Shown here: one piece after another, positions 27,506 to 36,753 of the stretch
Numbering within the stretch: the first letter of the stretch is position 1
Layout of the letters: every line of letters starts with the position of its first letter
Made by a program: the position numbers and the translations under genes
Notes under the pieces: model-generated
What the model was told of the DNA's origin: nothing
Seen by the model: only the letters and a program-made list of their open reading frames with translations
The model's database searches: none
NCBI RefSeq assembly: GCF_000153165.2
Contig: NC_014472.1
Coordinates: 3,530,001 to 3,594,000, forward strand
Source of the DNA: Maribacter sp. HTCC2170
Lineage (GTDB): Bacteria; Bacteroidota; Bacteroidia; Flavobacteriales; Flavobacteriaceae
DNA: 64,000 nucleotides
Direction: 5' to 3'

Positions 27506-29227
27506 TTAGATATTTTGCTGTTTCAATTGTTCAATAATAAAATCTGACGCCCTCCAAGAAAGAGCCAAAATGGTCCACGTACAATTCTTATCTGCTTGGG
27601 AAACAAAAGGTCCTGCATCTACAATAAACACATTGTCTACATCATGTAATTGTTGAAATTTGTTTGTAACGGAGGTCTTAGGGTCGTTCCCCATACGGGT
27701 TGTGCCTACTTCATGAATTATTCTTCCAGGCGTTAACAGGCCATGATCACTCTCTTCTCCTGGTTTTTCACCTAAAGGTTCGCCTCCCATATTATGCAGT
27801 AATTCTTCAAAAGTATCTTGCATATGTTTGGCCTGGTTTATTTCAAAATCCGTCCATTTATAATGGAATTTAAGTACGGGAATACCAAACTGATCTAAAG
27901 TCGTCGGGTCTATTTCACAGTAATTATCTTTTCTTGCGATTGCTTCTCCCCTGCCACCAAAACCGAGAACAGAACCATAATACTTTTTAACATCATCTCT
28001 CAATGAATCACCGTATCCACCAACAGGTAGGTCAAAGAACTTATTGAATTCATTTGGACTATAACCAAAGCCGTAATTTGGCATACCCATTCCTCCCCAA
28101 ATTTCAATATGATACCCTCTAGGGAAATTCAATTTTTTATTATCACCCCACCACGGCGAATAAACGTGCATACCGCCAACGCCATCCTCATTATATGATG
28201 GTTTTCTGTTCATTAGTCCAGGAATAAAACCTGCTCTACTAGCACCTGTGGAATCATGAAGGTATTTGCCCACATGATTACTGCTATTACCCAAACCATT
28301 TGGATGTTGCTTACTTTTTGAGTTTAGAAGTATGCGAGCTGAACTACAGGCAGAAGCGGCCAATACAACAACCTTTGCCTTTAACTTATATTCTTTTCTA
28401 TCATCTTTACTTATATAAGAAACCCCGGTAGCTTTACCTTCTTCATTCGTTGTCACTTCCCTAACAACAGAGTTAACAAAAATTTTCACCTGACCTCCGC
28501 TTTTCTGTGCTGGAAATATCAAACAACTGCCAGCAGAGAAATCCGCATAAACAGAACATGATCTTGAACATTGTCCACAATAAAAACAAGTACCACGGTC
28601 ATTGTTGATTTTTTTTGTCAACATTGACATCCTACTTGGAATAACCGGTATTCCAGATTTTTTTGCCCCATTGATATAAAACAATTCGTGTAATCTAGGT
28701 TTTGGTGGAGGCAGAAAAAAACCATCTGGATCATTCTCTCTCCCCTCATTTGTTCCAAAAACCCCTATTAATTTGTCTACCTTATCGTAGTAAGGCTTTA
28801 TATCCTCGTAACCAATAGGCCAATCCTCGCCGTGGCCATCTCGGGTTTTACCTTTAAAATCCTTCGGACCAAAACGCAACGAGATACGTCCCCAGTGATT
28901 AGTACGCCCTCCCAACATATGGGAACGAAACCAATCGAACTTTGTTCCTTCAGCATGTGTATAGGGCTCACCTTCAATCTCCCAGCCACCGTACGCCATG
29001 TCCCATTCACCAAAGGCACGGGTTTTAGATGCACCTCTACGGGGCGATTCATAAGGCCATTTCAATTGGGTTTGCTGTTCAGGATTTGCCGGATCAAAAA
29101 ACGGACCTGCCTCAACAACAGCTACGTTAAAACCGGCATCGGCCAATTGTTTGGTAGCCATGCCACCTCCTGCACCCGAACCTACAATAATGACATCGTA
29201 TATTTCTGATGATTCTTTTATTTGCAT
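27506..29227 (-). CDS. GMC-family FAD-dependent sugar dehydrogenase, catalytic subunit
   Basis: The 573-residue protein has no signal peptide. The FAD motif VIIVGSGAGGGMATKQLADAG is near residue 13. LGGRTNHWGRISLR follows, and the C-terminal GMC_oxred_C part has HEVGTTRMG and NCTWTILALSWR. A CFYCGQCSRSC cysteine group (about 230-240) could bind an Fe-S cluster, as in FAD-glucose and glucoside-3 dehydrogenases. The likely role is oxidation of a sugar or glycoside in the periplasm. It is first in an operon with the small subunit, a TIM-barrel protein and a sulfatase. Confidence 0.88.
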   Translation of the reverse strand: MQIKESSEIYDVIIVGSGAGGGMATKQLADAGFNVAVVEAGPFFDPANPEQQTQLKWPYESPRRGASKTRAFGEWDMAYGGWEIEGEPYTHAEGTKFDWFRSHMLGGRTNHWGRISLRFGPKDFKGKTRDGHGEDWPIGYEDIKPYYDKVDKLIGVFGTNEGRENDPDGFFLPPPKPRLHELFYINGAKKSGIPVIPSRMSMLTKKINNDRGTCFYCGQCSRSCSVYADFSAGSCLIFPAQKSGGQVKIFVNSVVREVTTNEEGKATGVSYISKDDRKEYKLKAKVVVLAASACSSARILLNSKSKQHPNGLGNSSNHVGKYLHDSTGASRAGFIPGLMNRKPSYNEDGVGGMHVYSPWWGDNKKLNFPRGYHIEIWGGMGMPNYGFGYSPNEFNKFFDLPVGGYGDSLRDDVKKYYGSVLGFGGRGEAIARKDNYCEIDPTTLDQFGIPVLKFHYKWTDFEINQAKHMQDTFEELLHNMGGEPLGEKPGEESDHGLLTPGRIIHEVGTTRMGNDPKTSVTNKFQQLHDVDNVFIVDAGPFVSQADKNCTWTILALSWRASDFIIEQLKQQNI

Positions 29228-29528
29228 ATTACCTGATTAGTTATTTTCCGAAGTTAAAAATTAAAACCAATAATTGGCTTAATTTTTAGCTAACTACACA
29301 ACTTCAGGATAGAATTGATATAAAATGAGTACTTATTGACAAAAAAGAATAGACCAAACCAATCGCATATTAAAGCTAAAAAAAATGAAATTGGATTATA
29401 AAATAGTATACTATGGATTATCCGATATTTGGATAAAAAGTCGATCAGCCAATAACAACTGCATATTTTCACCAATAATATGATAGAATAGTATTGAATA
29501 GATCTTAGTCGATCATTTAATTTTAAAT
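29228..29528. other. divergent intergenic region with a hairpin
   Basis: The region separates the leftward GMC operon and the rightward mannan genes. A strong inverted repeat at 29256-29287 (AAAAATTAA..CCAAT / ATTGG..TTAATTTTT) looks like a terminator, but no gene ends at it. It may be a regulatory hairpin or protein site. No clear consensus promoter was found. Confidence 0.4.
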
Positions 29529-30651
29529 ATGCTGAGAGTTTTGTATAAATACGCTTTAATCATTGTCTTGGGAACAACATTCATCTCCTGTAAAACAGCT
29601 CTATTGAAACAAGCTAAAAGTATTGAATTGGCTGATAAACAAGCTGATATTTCATCAAGATATTTGATGCAACGAATTAGGGCAATCCCAAATTCAGGTT
29701 ATGCATTTGGTCATCAAGATGCAACTGCTTACGGAATGGGCTGGAAAAATGAGGGAGATATTTATAAAAGTGATGTTCATGAAGTTGTGGGTGACCATCC
29801 TGCCATTTACGGATTTGAATTGGGACATCTTGAATTAGGCCATAGCCATAATCTGGACACAGTCAATTTTGACTTAATGCGAAAGCTTATTAAAAAGGCA
29901 CACAATGATGGTGGGATTATTACAATCAGCTGGCATCCAGATAATCCCGTGACCAAAAAATCAGCATGGGACCCTTCTCCTGCAGTTTCACAAGTATTGG
30001 AAGGAGGTCTACTAAGCCCCAAATACAGAGCTTGGTTGACCAGAATCGCTGGTTTTATAAAAAGCCTTAAAACCAAATCGGGAAAATCTATCCCTGTCGT
30101 ATTTCGACCCTATCATGAAATGAACGGTTCCTGGTTTTGGTGGGGACAAGGTAATTGCACTCCTAAGGATTTTAAACTGTTATGGCGAGAAACATTTGAG
30201 TTTTTTACGAACACCCATAATGTACATAACCTCCTTTATTGCTACTCAAGTGATGCAGTGAAGAGTGAAAAAGAGTATTTGGATTTTTATCCCGGCGACG
30301 ATTATGTTGATATTCTCGGAATGGACCTCTATCACAAGAACGGCACATCGGAATACATAGAAATATTGAATACCAATCTCGACCTTCTTGGAAAATTAGG
30401 AAAGCAAAAAAAATAAACCCTACGCCATGACCGAAGGTGGTTTGAATATGGTCAGTGAAGAAAGCTGGTGGACGGAGGTTCTTCATAAGAATATTGCGAA
30501 CAAAGGTATATCTTGGGCACTTTTCTGGCGGAATGCATGGCCAGATCACTACTTCGCTCCATTTAAAGGACAAAAAAGCAGTGAAGATTTTATAAAATTC
30601 CATGCCAAAGAAAATGTTCTCTTTCTTAAAGCTCTGAGTCAAATAAAATAG
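29529..30651 (+). pseudogene. GH26 beta-mannanase lipoprotein, split by a frameshift in an A8 run
   Basis: The first frame (29529-30416) has a lipoprotein signal (TTFISC) and GH26 features: AFGHQDATAYGMGW, SWHPDNPV and the acid/base Glu in VFRPYHEMNGSWFWW. It stops at TAA directly after eight A residues (30406-30413). The rest of the fold continues in the +1 frame as NKPYAMTEGGLNMV, which carries the nucleophile Glu, and ends at 30651. Seven A residues would restore one frame of about 373 codons. It may be a pseudogene, a phase-variable gene, a slippage site or a base-call error. It heads a mannan operon with GH130 and 2-epimerase genes. Confidence 0.85.
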
Positions 30652-30677
30652 AATTAAATAAAAATATACGTTTTACC

Positions 30678-31865
30678 ATGCCCGATCAAAACAACCAAAA
30701 TATAACTGAATCAATTCAGGATTTATATGATGAACATAATGAATTGCAAAAAAGGAAGAATCTAGAAATTTCACATCCATCCGGGATTTTCAAAAAGTAT
30801 AAATATCCAATATTGACAGCGGAACATATTCCGTTACATTGGCGCTATGATCTCGATCCAAAGACTAACCCAAAAGGATTGGAACGTATTGGTGTTAATG
30901 CAATTTTCAATGCTGGCGCCATCAAATGGAAAAATAAATACGTCTTAGCTTTAAGAGTGGAAGGTAAAGACCGTAAATCATTTTTTGCTCTTGCAGAAAG
31001 CGATAATGGCATTGATAATTTTAAGTTTTGGGACAAACCTATACTACTGCCCCAAACGGAAGACCCTGATGTGAATGTTTATGATATGAGGCTTACCCTA
31101 CATGAAGACGGTTATGTATATGGCATCTTCTGTACCGAGCGCAAAGACCCAAATGCCCCAGCGGGGGATACTTCTTCCGCAATTGCTAATGCGGGAATCA
31201 TTAGATCAAAAGATCTAATGATTTGGGAACGTCTACCCGATTTAATTTCTGGCTCGAACCAACAACGAAATGTTACCATACATCCCGAATTCGTACAGGG
31301 AAAATATGCGCTGTACACGAGACCTCAAGATGGTTTTATTGAAACTGGAGCCGGCGGTGGAATTGGCATTGGGTATATAGAAGACATGACAGTACCTCGG
31401 GTTGATGAAGAATTTATTATCAATCCCAAGGCGTATCACACTATTTACGAATTGAAGAATGGTCAGGGACCTTCTCCTTTGAAAACCAATCATGGCTGGC
31501 TTCACTTGGCACATGGGGTAAGAAATACCGCTGCTGGATTGCGTTATGTTCTTTATATGTTCATGACAGATTTAGAGAACCTAACTGAGGTAACCTATCA
31601 ACCCGGTGGTTATTTTATGGCTCCTGATAGCCAGGAAATTATTGGGGATGTTGGCAATGTCCTCTTTTCTAACGGTTGGATTGAAGATGAAAATGGTGAT
31701 GTGTTTATCTACTACGCCTCTTCTGATACGCGAATGCACGTAGCCAAAACAACCATCGATATTCTAGTTGATTATTGTATGAATACACCAAAGGACAAAC
31801 TTACTTCAAATGGATCGGTCGAAAATATCCTTGAATTGATCGATAATAACAAAGGATTCCACTAA
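30678..31865 (+). CDS. GH130 4-O-beta-D-mannosyl-D-glucose phosphorylase
   Basis: The 395-residue cytoplasmic protein has no signal peptide. It matches GH130_1: LERIGVNAIFNAGAIKWKNKY, LALRVEGKDRKSFFALAES, VYDMRLTLHEDGY (conserved proton-donor Asp), HPEFVQGKYALYTRPQDGF and GGGIGIGYIEDM. It splits mannosyl-beta-1,4-glucose with phosphate into mannose-1-phosphate and glucose. The order GH26 - GH130 - epimerase is the same logic as the Bacteroides fragilis mannan pathway. It lies 26 bases after the mannanase and 23 bases before the epimerase gene. Confidence 0.9.
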   Translation: MPDQNNQNITESIQDLYDEHNELQKRKNLEISHPSGIFKKYKYPILTAEHIPLHWRYDLDPKTNPKGLERIGVNAIFNAGAIKWKNKYVLALRVEGKDRKSFFALAESDNGIDNFKFWDKPILLPQTEDPDVNVYDMRLTLHEDGYVYGIFCTERKDPNAPAGDTSSAIANAGIIRSKDLMIWERLPDLISGSNQQRNVTIHPEFVQGKYALYTRPQDGFIETGAGGGIGIGYIEDMTVPRVDEEFIINPKAYHTIYELKNGQGPSPLKTNHGWLHLAHGVRNTAAGLRYVLYMFMTDLENLTEVTYQPGGYFMAPDSQEIIGDVGNVLFSNGWIEDENGDVFIYYASSDTRMHVAKTTIDILVDYCMNTPKDKLTSNGSVENILELIDNNKGFH

Positions 31866-31888
31866 GAAACTTAAAAGCTTTTATTTCC

Positions 31889-33085
31889 ATGACCTTAGAT
31901 GATTCCATCGAGATTTCCGCACAATTGGAAATAGAACTGACAAACATCCTTGACTATTGGCAAAACAATACGAAAGATGCCCAATTTGGTGGTTTTCATG
32001 GTCAAATTAATAATGACAACGAAGTAATTAAAAAAGCCAATAAAGGAATAATCTTAAACACTCGTATACTTTGGACTTTTTCGAGGGCCAGTAATTTTTA
32101 TAGTGACAAAAGATATGATGACGAATGCAAAAGGGCGTTCAATTATCTTTTTCAATATTTTAACGACAAGGAATATGGAGGAGTTTTCTGGGAAGTAGAT
32201 TATGAGGGGAACCCAGCCAATAAAAGAAAACAAAGTTATGCCCAAGCGTTTTGCATTTATGCCCTTGCTGAGTATTACAAGTACTCCAGAAATAATAAGG
32301 CGTTAAGCTGGGCTTTGGAAATTTATCAATTGCTTGAAACAAAAGCCTATAGTCTTGAATTTGATGCATATATTGAAGCGTTTGACAAAGATTGGAGCCC
32401 AATTGAGGATTTACGATTGAGTGAGAAGGACCTAAATGCGCCCATTACTACAAATACACATTTACATATCCTAGAGGCATATACCACACTGTATGAAGTT
32501 TCTAAAAATCCAGAAATAAAAACAACTTTAAAGGGATTGATGAGTATGTTCACAAAACATATCGTCACAAAAAATCATCAATTGAAATTGTTCTTTGACA
32601 CCAAATGGCAAACACTTTCTTCAGAAATTTCTTTTGGTCACGATATTGAAGTTGGATGGTTATTATTAAAAGCAGCAGAAACTATAAATGATTCTGTATT
32701 GGTTGAAAAAAACAAGAATGAATTAATCAATATCTCGGATACCTTCATTGCTGAAGCATTGGACGAAGATTATGGAGTTTGGAATTCTAAAGATGGGACA
32801 AATGGCGAGGTCGACATGGACAAACATTGGTGGCCCCAGGCTGAAGCAATGGTTGGACTAATCTATACTTGGAAAATCACAAAAGACAAGACTTATTATA
32901 ATACAGCAATTCAGATTTGGCGCTATATAAAAAAACATATTATTGACCATAAAAATGGCGAATGGTTCTTTCGAGTAAACCCAGAAGGTAAACCTTATGC
33001 CTTTGAAGACAAAGTTGGACCTTGGAAAGGCCCTTATCATAATAGCCGGGCTTTAATTGAGGTCCTAAAGAAACTTTCCGTCTAA
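31889..33085 (+). CDS. cellobiose/mannobiose 2-epimerase (AGE family)
   Basis: The 398-residue protein has the (alpha/alpha)6-barrel pattern of N-acylglucosamine 2-epimerase-like enzymes. Conserved segments are YWQNNTKDAQFGGFHG, GGVFWEVDYEGNP, TNTHLHILEAYTTLY, SFGHDIEVGWLLL, and KHWWPQAEAMVGL with the catalytic His residues. It converts the reducing mannose of beta-1,4-mannobiose to glucose, producing the substrate of the phosphorylase encoded just upstream. No sugar transporter is encoded next to it, unlike the B. fragilis locus. Confidence 0.88.
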   Translation: MTLDDSIEISAQLEIELTNILDYWQNNTKDAQFGGFHGQINNDNEVIKKANKGIILNTRILWTFSRASNFYSDKRYDDECKRAFNYLFQYFNDKEYGGVFWEVDYEGNPANKRKQSYAQAFCIYALAEYYKYSRNNKALSWALEIYQLLETKAYSLEFDAYIEAFDKDWSPIEDLRLSEKDLNAPITTNTHLHILEAYTTLYEVSKNPEIKTTLKGLMSMFTKHIVTKNHQLKLFFDTKWQTLSSEISFGHDIEVGWLLLKAAETINDSVLVEKNKNELINISDTFIAEALDEDYGVWNSKDGTNGEVDMDKHWWPQAEAMVGLIYTWKITKDKTYYNTAIQIWRYIKKHIIDHKNGEWFFRVNPEGKPYAFEDKVGPWKGPYHNSRALIEVLKKLSV

Positions 33086-33090
33086 AACAA

Positions 33091-33969
33091 TTACAACACC
33101 TTCTTTATACCTTGAAAATCGCCTCTGAACTGGGTTGGGGTCCTACTCTTATTCTTTTTAAAAACTCTATTGAAATTGGCTATACTATTAAACCCACAGA
33201 TAAAAGCGATTTCAGAAATACCTAGATCCTGCTCAATTAAAAACTTAGAGGCATAGCCAATACGTACTTCGTTAAGATAATCAACAAAGGTCTTACCTGT
33301 TCTTTTCTTTACAAATCTATTGAATGAAACATTACTCATATTCACTAGATTGGCAGCTTCTGTTAGGGTTATTTTTCTAGAATAGTTCTTTTGTACAAAC
33401 TCGTATAACTTCTTTATTTTGTTGCTATGTTCAAAGTTGGGTGGTTGGGGCGTTAATGTTGACAACAATCTTTGATTTCGTGAGATAGCTAAATCATATA
33501 AAATAGAAAGCAGTTCCATAAAATTGTCCATTCCTCCCATTTTTGAAACTTTGAGCAATCTATTTTTCAGAGAGTTGGAAACTTCCTCAGAGAACAAAAT
33601 ACCATGTGAAGAGCGCTCAAACATATCCTTAATTGGCCGCATAACACTCCTATTAAGCAATGAATCCACAAACAGATCATTGTGAAATTGTATGGTCACC
33701 TCTCTGATCTTCTTATTGGTGCATTCATGTTGTTCCCAAACATGATATAGGTTGGGCCCAACTAAAACAAGCTCGATCTCCCCAATTTCTTCCATACTGT
33801 CACCTACGATTCTGCGTACCCCTTTACCGTTCAGAACAAAATTCAATTCGAACTCTGGGTGATAGTGTATCGGATAATCAAAATATTCCTTGGTTCTATC
33901 CTCTACCAAAAAACTATCCTCGGACGACATTGTAACTATTTCTCTATGAATTTTTTTTAGTATATCCAC
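33091..33969 (-). CDS. AraC-family transcriptional regulator
   Basis: The 292-residue protein has an N-terminal cupin-type sensor domain (HYHPEFELNFVLNGKG near residue 37) and a C-terminal double helix-turn-helix (KITLTEAANLVNMSNVSFNRFVKKRTG; DLGISEIAFICGFNSIANFNRVFKK). It converges with the epimerase gene with 5 bases between stops and probably controls the mannan genes or the divergent Gfo/Idh gene. The start is GTG at 33969; an ATG at 33930 (MSSEDSFL) is a shorter alternative. Confidence 0.9.
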   Translation of the reverse strand: MDILKKIHREIVTMSSEDSFLVEDRTKEYFDYPIHYHPEFELNFVLNGKGVRRIVGDSMEEIGEIELVLVGPNLYHVWEQHECTNKKIREVTIQFHNDLFVDSLLNRSVMRPIKDMFERSSHGILFSEEVSNSLKNRLLKVSKMGGMDNFMELLSILYDLAISRNQRLLSTLTPQPPNFEHSNKIKKLYEFVQKNYSRKITLTEAANLVNMSNVSFNRFVKKRTGKTFVDYLNEVRIGYASKFLIEQDLGISEIAFICGFNSIANFNRVFKKNKSRTPTQFRGDFQGIKKVL

Positions 33970-34406
33970 ACTTCTTATTTTGATTCTATTTGCTGTTCAT
34001 ATGACAATATTCTATCAATTAAATAGTGACTATTTAATTAAATTTGGTTTAGGTATGTCATCAATATGCACTATTAAGTGGGCAAAATAGCCAATTATTC
34101 AATAAAATATTGAATTTATAGTCACTTATTGTAATATATCTGTTGTATACAATTTGCGCAGTATTTGCCAATATATGAGTAGAATACGGCTTAGCATAAG
34201 TAAAAGTGAAGCCTATTGTGACAAAATGGAATAAGTCTAAGTTTAAAATAGTTTATTGAGTTAGTTTTTTTGTTTAAACACAACACCTCCGATACACCTA
34301 AGGAGGTGTTGTTTGTTTTAAATATAATTCCTTTATGGTTTTTCTACCCTAGTTTCTATTGATTCTTTTTAGGTATCTTTAAGACAGATGATTTAAAAAC
34401 AATATC
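33970..34406. other. long intergenic region with inverted repeats and an orphan terminator
   Basis: This 437-base gap lies between the leftward AraC gene and the rightward Gfo/Idh gene. It contains AAATAG-TGA-CTATTT (34021-34035), a TAAATTTG box (34039-34046), a perfect ATTCAATA-AAA-TATTGAAT repeat (34097-34115) and a 19-codon frame (34175-34234) of doubtful reality. The terminator-like hairpin at 34280-34316 is listed separately. A short RNA gene or regulated leader is possible. Confidence 0.45.
34280..34316 (+). terminator. orphan intrinsic terminator-like hairpin
   Basis: The stem ACAACACCTCC / GGAGGTGTTGT has an 11-base loop and is followed by TTGTTTTA. No annotated gene ends upstream on the plus strand, since the flanking genes diverge. 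It may end an unannotated small RNA starting near 34050, or act as an attenuator before the Gfo/Idh gene 90 bases on. Confidence 0.6.
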
Positions 34407-35780
34407 ATGGATTCTACTCCTTTCTTAATTAATCGTCGGAATTTTATAAAAGGCACCTCAGCTTCGTTGATTTTATCATCATTCGGTGCTTATGGCCTTG
34501 ATTTAATGCATTCCGGCAAACCTCTACGTGTCGGGCTTATAGGAACAGGTTGGTATGGCAAGAGTGATTTATTTAGATTAATTCAAGTAGCCAATGTAGA
34601 GGTAGTTTCCCTTTGTGATGTTGATCAAAATCTCTTGACCGATGCTGCTAATTTGGTAAGTCTTAGACAAAGTTCTGGTAAAAAACCTCGACTCTATTCT
34701 GATTATCGTAAAATGCTAGCAGAAAAGGATTTGGACATCGTACTCATCGGGAGTCCAGACCATTGGCATGCACTTCAAGGTATTGAAGCCATGAAAGCTG
34801 GTGCACATGTATATATTCAAAAGCCTATTAGTGTAGATGTGATTGAAGGTGAAGCTTTGGTTGCAACGGCAAGAAAATATAACCGAGTGGTTCAAGTAGG
34901 CACACAACGAAAAAGTACGCCACATTTAATCGAAGCAAAAAAACAAATTGTGGATACAGGTTTGTTGGGTAAAATATCACATGTTGAAATGTGTTGTTAT
35001 TATCATATGAGAGCAAATGGAAACCCTCCTATTCAGCCGGTCCCAGATTATTTTGATTATGAAATGTGGACAGGCCCAGCTCCTTTAAGACCTTTTGATG
35101 GTTTACCACATCGTGGGTGGTGGCGAACTTTTATGGAATACAGCAATGGCATTATGGGGGATATGTGCGTCCATATGTTCGATACAGTTCGTTGGATGCT
35201 TGATTTAGGTTGGCCTAAACGAATTACTTCGTCTGGAGGTATTTATGTGCAAAAAAATGGTAAATCGAATACTGCCGATACTCAAACCGCAATATTTGAA
35301 TATGAAAATCTCAATTGTGTTTGGAACCACAGAACATGGGGTACGCCTGCAGATCCAGAATATCCCTGGTCATTTAAGCTTTATGGTGAAAAAGGCACTT
35401 TTAAGGGAAGTACAATGAAAGCTGACTTTATACCACATGGTGAAGGAAATCCAATTCATTTTGATGTGATTTATGAAAAAGAAAAATACCCTGAAGACCT
35501 TACGGAAAAGGATATTGAATTGAATGCCGCACCTGCCACAAGGTTGCATATGATAGATTTTCTAGCTGCTATTGACAAGGGAACTAAACCAATCGCTGAT
35601 ATTGAAGAGGGGCATATTTCCTCTGCTAGCTGTATTTTAGCCAATATGGCAATGAAAGTTCAAAGGCCGCTGGTTTACGATTCTAAAAAACTTATAGTAA
35701 TGAATGACCCCGAAGCTACAAAATTATTACAAAGACCATATAGGAAACAATGGGAACACCCCCACCCGAATGATCATTAG
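34407..35780 (+). CDS. Gfo/Idh/MocA-family oxidoreductase, Tat-exported
   Basis: The 457-residue protein has a twin-arginine signal (NRRNFIKG). The Rossmann domain shows RVGLIGTGWYGKSD, DVDQNL, and DIVLIGSPDHWHALQGIEAMKAGAHVYIQKPIS in segments, the last being the EKP-like motif with Gln in place of Glu. The C-terminal dehydrogenase-like domain includes GPAPLRPFDG and RGWWRTFMEYSNGIMGDMCVHMFD. Secreted members usually carry tightly bound NAD(P) and act on sugars, as glycosidases of the GH109 type or sugar oxidoreductases. The substrate is unknown. It has an intergenic region of its own and seems to be a single-gene unit. Confidence 0.85.
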   Translation: MDSTPFLINRRNFIKGTSASLILSSFGAYGLDLMHSGKPLRVGLIGTGWYGKSDLFRLIQVANVEVVSLCDVDQNLLTDAANLVSLRQSSGKKPRLYSDYRKMLAEKDLDIVLIGSPDHWHALQGIEAMKAGAHVYIQKPISVDVIEGEALVATARKYNRVVQVGTQRKSTPHLIEAKKQIVDTGLLGKISHVEMCCYYHMRANGNPPIQPVPDYFDYEMWTGPAPLRPFDGLPHRGWWRTFMEYSNGIMGDMCVHMFDTVRWMLDLGWPKRITSSGGIYVQKNGKSNTADTQTAIFEYENLNCVWNHRTWGTPADPEYPWSFKLYGEKGTFKGSTMKADFIPHGEGNPIHFDVIYEKEKYPEDLTEKDIELNAAPATRLHMIDFLAAIDKGTKPIADIEEGHISSASCILANMAMKVQRPLVYDSKKLIVMNDPEATKLLQRPYRKQWEHPHPNDH

Positions 35781-35867
35781 TTTTAATGGTATTGCAGTTG
35801 AATAATTTGAATTCAGATTTAAGCCTTTTACACACAACATTTTTGGCATTTATCAGTTTATATTTTT

Positions 35868-36695
35868 GTGAAAAAGTCCGTACATATTGCGTATATAACG
35901 ATCATGGTCGTTATTACAGTATTCGCGACTATCTACTTATTTTATGTAGGGTTCAACTATTATAATACCTCGCTTGAAGAACGATTTTACCACCCTAACC
36001 ATACTTGGTTTAAACCAAGTGGCATTTATGGCCAAGGTTTAGGAATAGTTGGCACCCTAATGATTCTCTTCGGGGTAACTATCTATATTGCTCGAAAGCG
36101 CTATGGATTCTTGTCAAAACATATACGACTAAAATATTTATTGGAGTTTCATATCTTTCTATGTACCCTAGGTCCTATTTTGGTCTTATTCCATACCGCA
36201 TTCAAGTTCGGTGGAATTGTTTCAGTAGCATTTTGGAGTATGGTGGCCGTGGTTCTTAGCGGTGTTGCCGGTAGGTTTATCTATAACCAAATTCCGAAAA
36301 CCATTGAAGGAAGGCAAATGACAATGAATGAACTCAAGGAAATGAAAACGGATTTGGCTGTAGTACTGCACCAAAAATTCAATCTGGAATCAAATACTTT
36401 GGATATAATATCTGATTTAATGAGTGAAGAAAACACTACTGACAATAGAAAAAAATTAAGCTATCTGAAAAAAGTATTGAATAGAAAAGACCTTCCCAAA
36501 TCAGACAGAAACAACATCCTCAAAATGGTGAAAAATGAAATTTCACTTTCCAAAAAAATATCAAGATTACAATCAATGCAACAGCTTTTTAAATATTGGC
36601 ATGTTGCCCATATGCCATTTGCATTGATTATGCTGGTCATTGTTGTAATCCATATAGGAGTAACATTGGCTTTTGGTTATAAATGGATATTCTAA
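35868..36695 (+). CDS. membrane protein with putative b-heme-binding helices
   Basis: The 275-residue protein starts at GTG 35868 and has about five membrane helices: 5-27, 50-72, 88-109, 115-137 and 250-272. Histidines lie in or beside the helices (LLEFHIFLC, VLFHTAF, YWHVAHMPF, VVIHIGV), as expected for bis-His heme b. The cytoplasmic stretch between helix 4 and 5 (about 140-240) is charged and helical. It resembles cytochrome b561/ferric-reductase-like modules encoded next to the Fe-S flavoprotein that follows after 58 bases. It would carry electrons across the inner membrane, probably between quinol and the heme proteins downstream. The b-heme is inferred, not proven. Confidence 0.65.
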   Translation: MKKSVHIAYITIMVVITVFATIYLFYVGFNYYNTSLEERFYHPNHTWFKPSGIYGQGLGIVGTLMILFGVTIYIARKRYGFLSKHIRLKYLLEFHIFLCTLGPILVLFHTAFKFGGIVSVAFWSMVAVVLSGVAGRFIYNQIPKTIEGRQMTMNELKEMKTDLAVVLHQKFNLESNTLDIISDLMSEENTTDNRKKLSYLKKVLNRKDLPKSDRNNILKMVKNEISLSKKISRLQSMQQLFKYWHVAHMPFALIMLVIVVIHIGVTLAFGYKWIF

Positions 36696-36753
36696 TTAGG
36701 TAGGGTAATCTCTATTTAAGTTGTTTAGTTAACACAACCTAACACATAATCCG

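Noticed and set aside
30427-30651. A separate 74-codon gene after the mannanase
   Set aside because: Its sequence is the missing C-terminal third of GH26 (contains TEGG and WALFWRNAWPD), so it is the frameshifted remainder and not a gene of its own.
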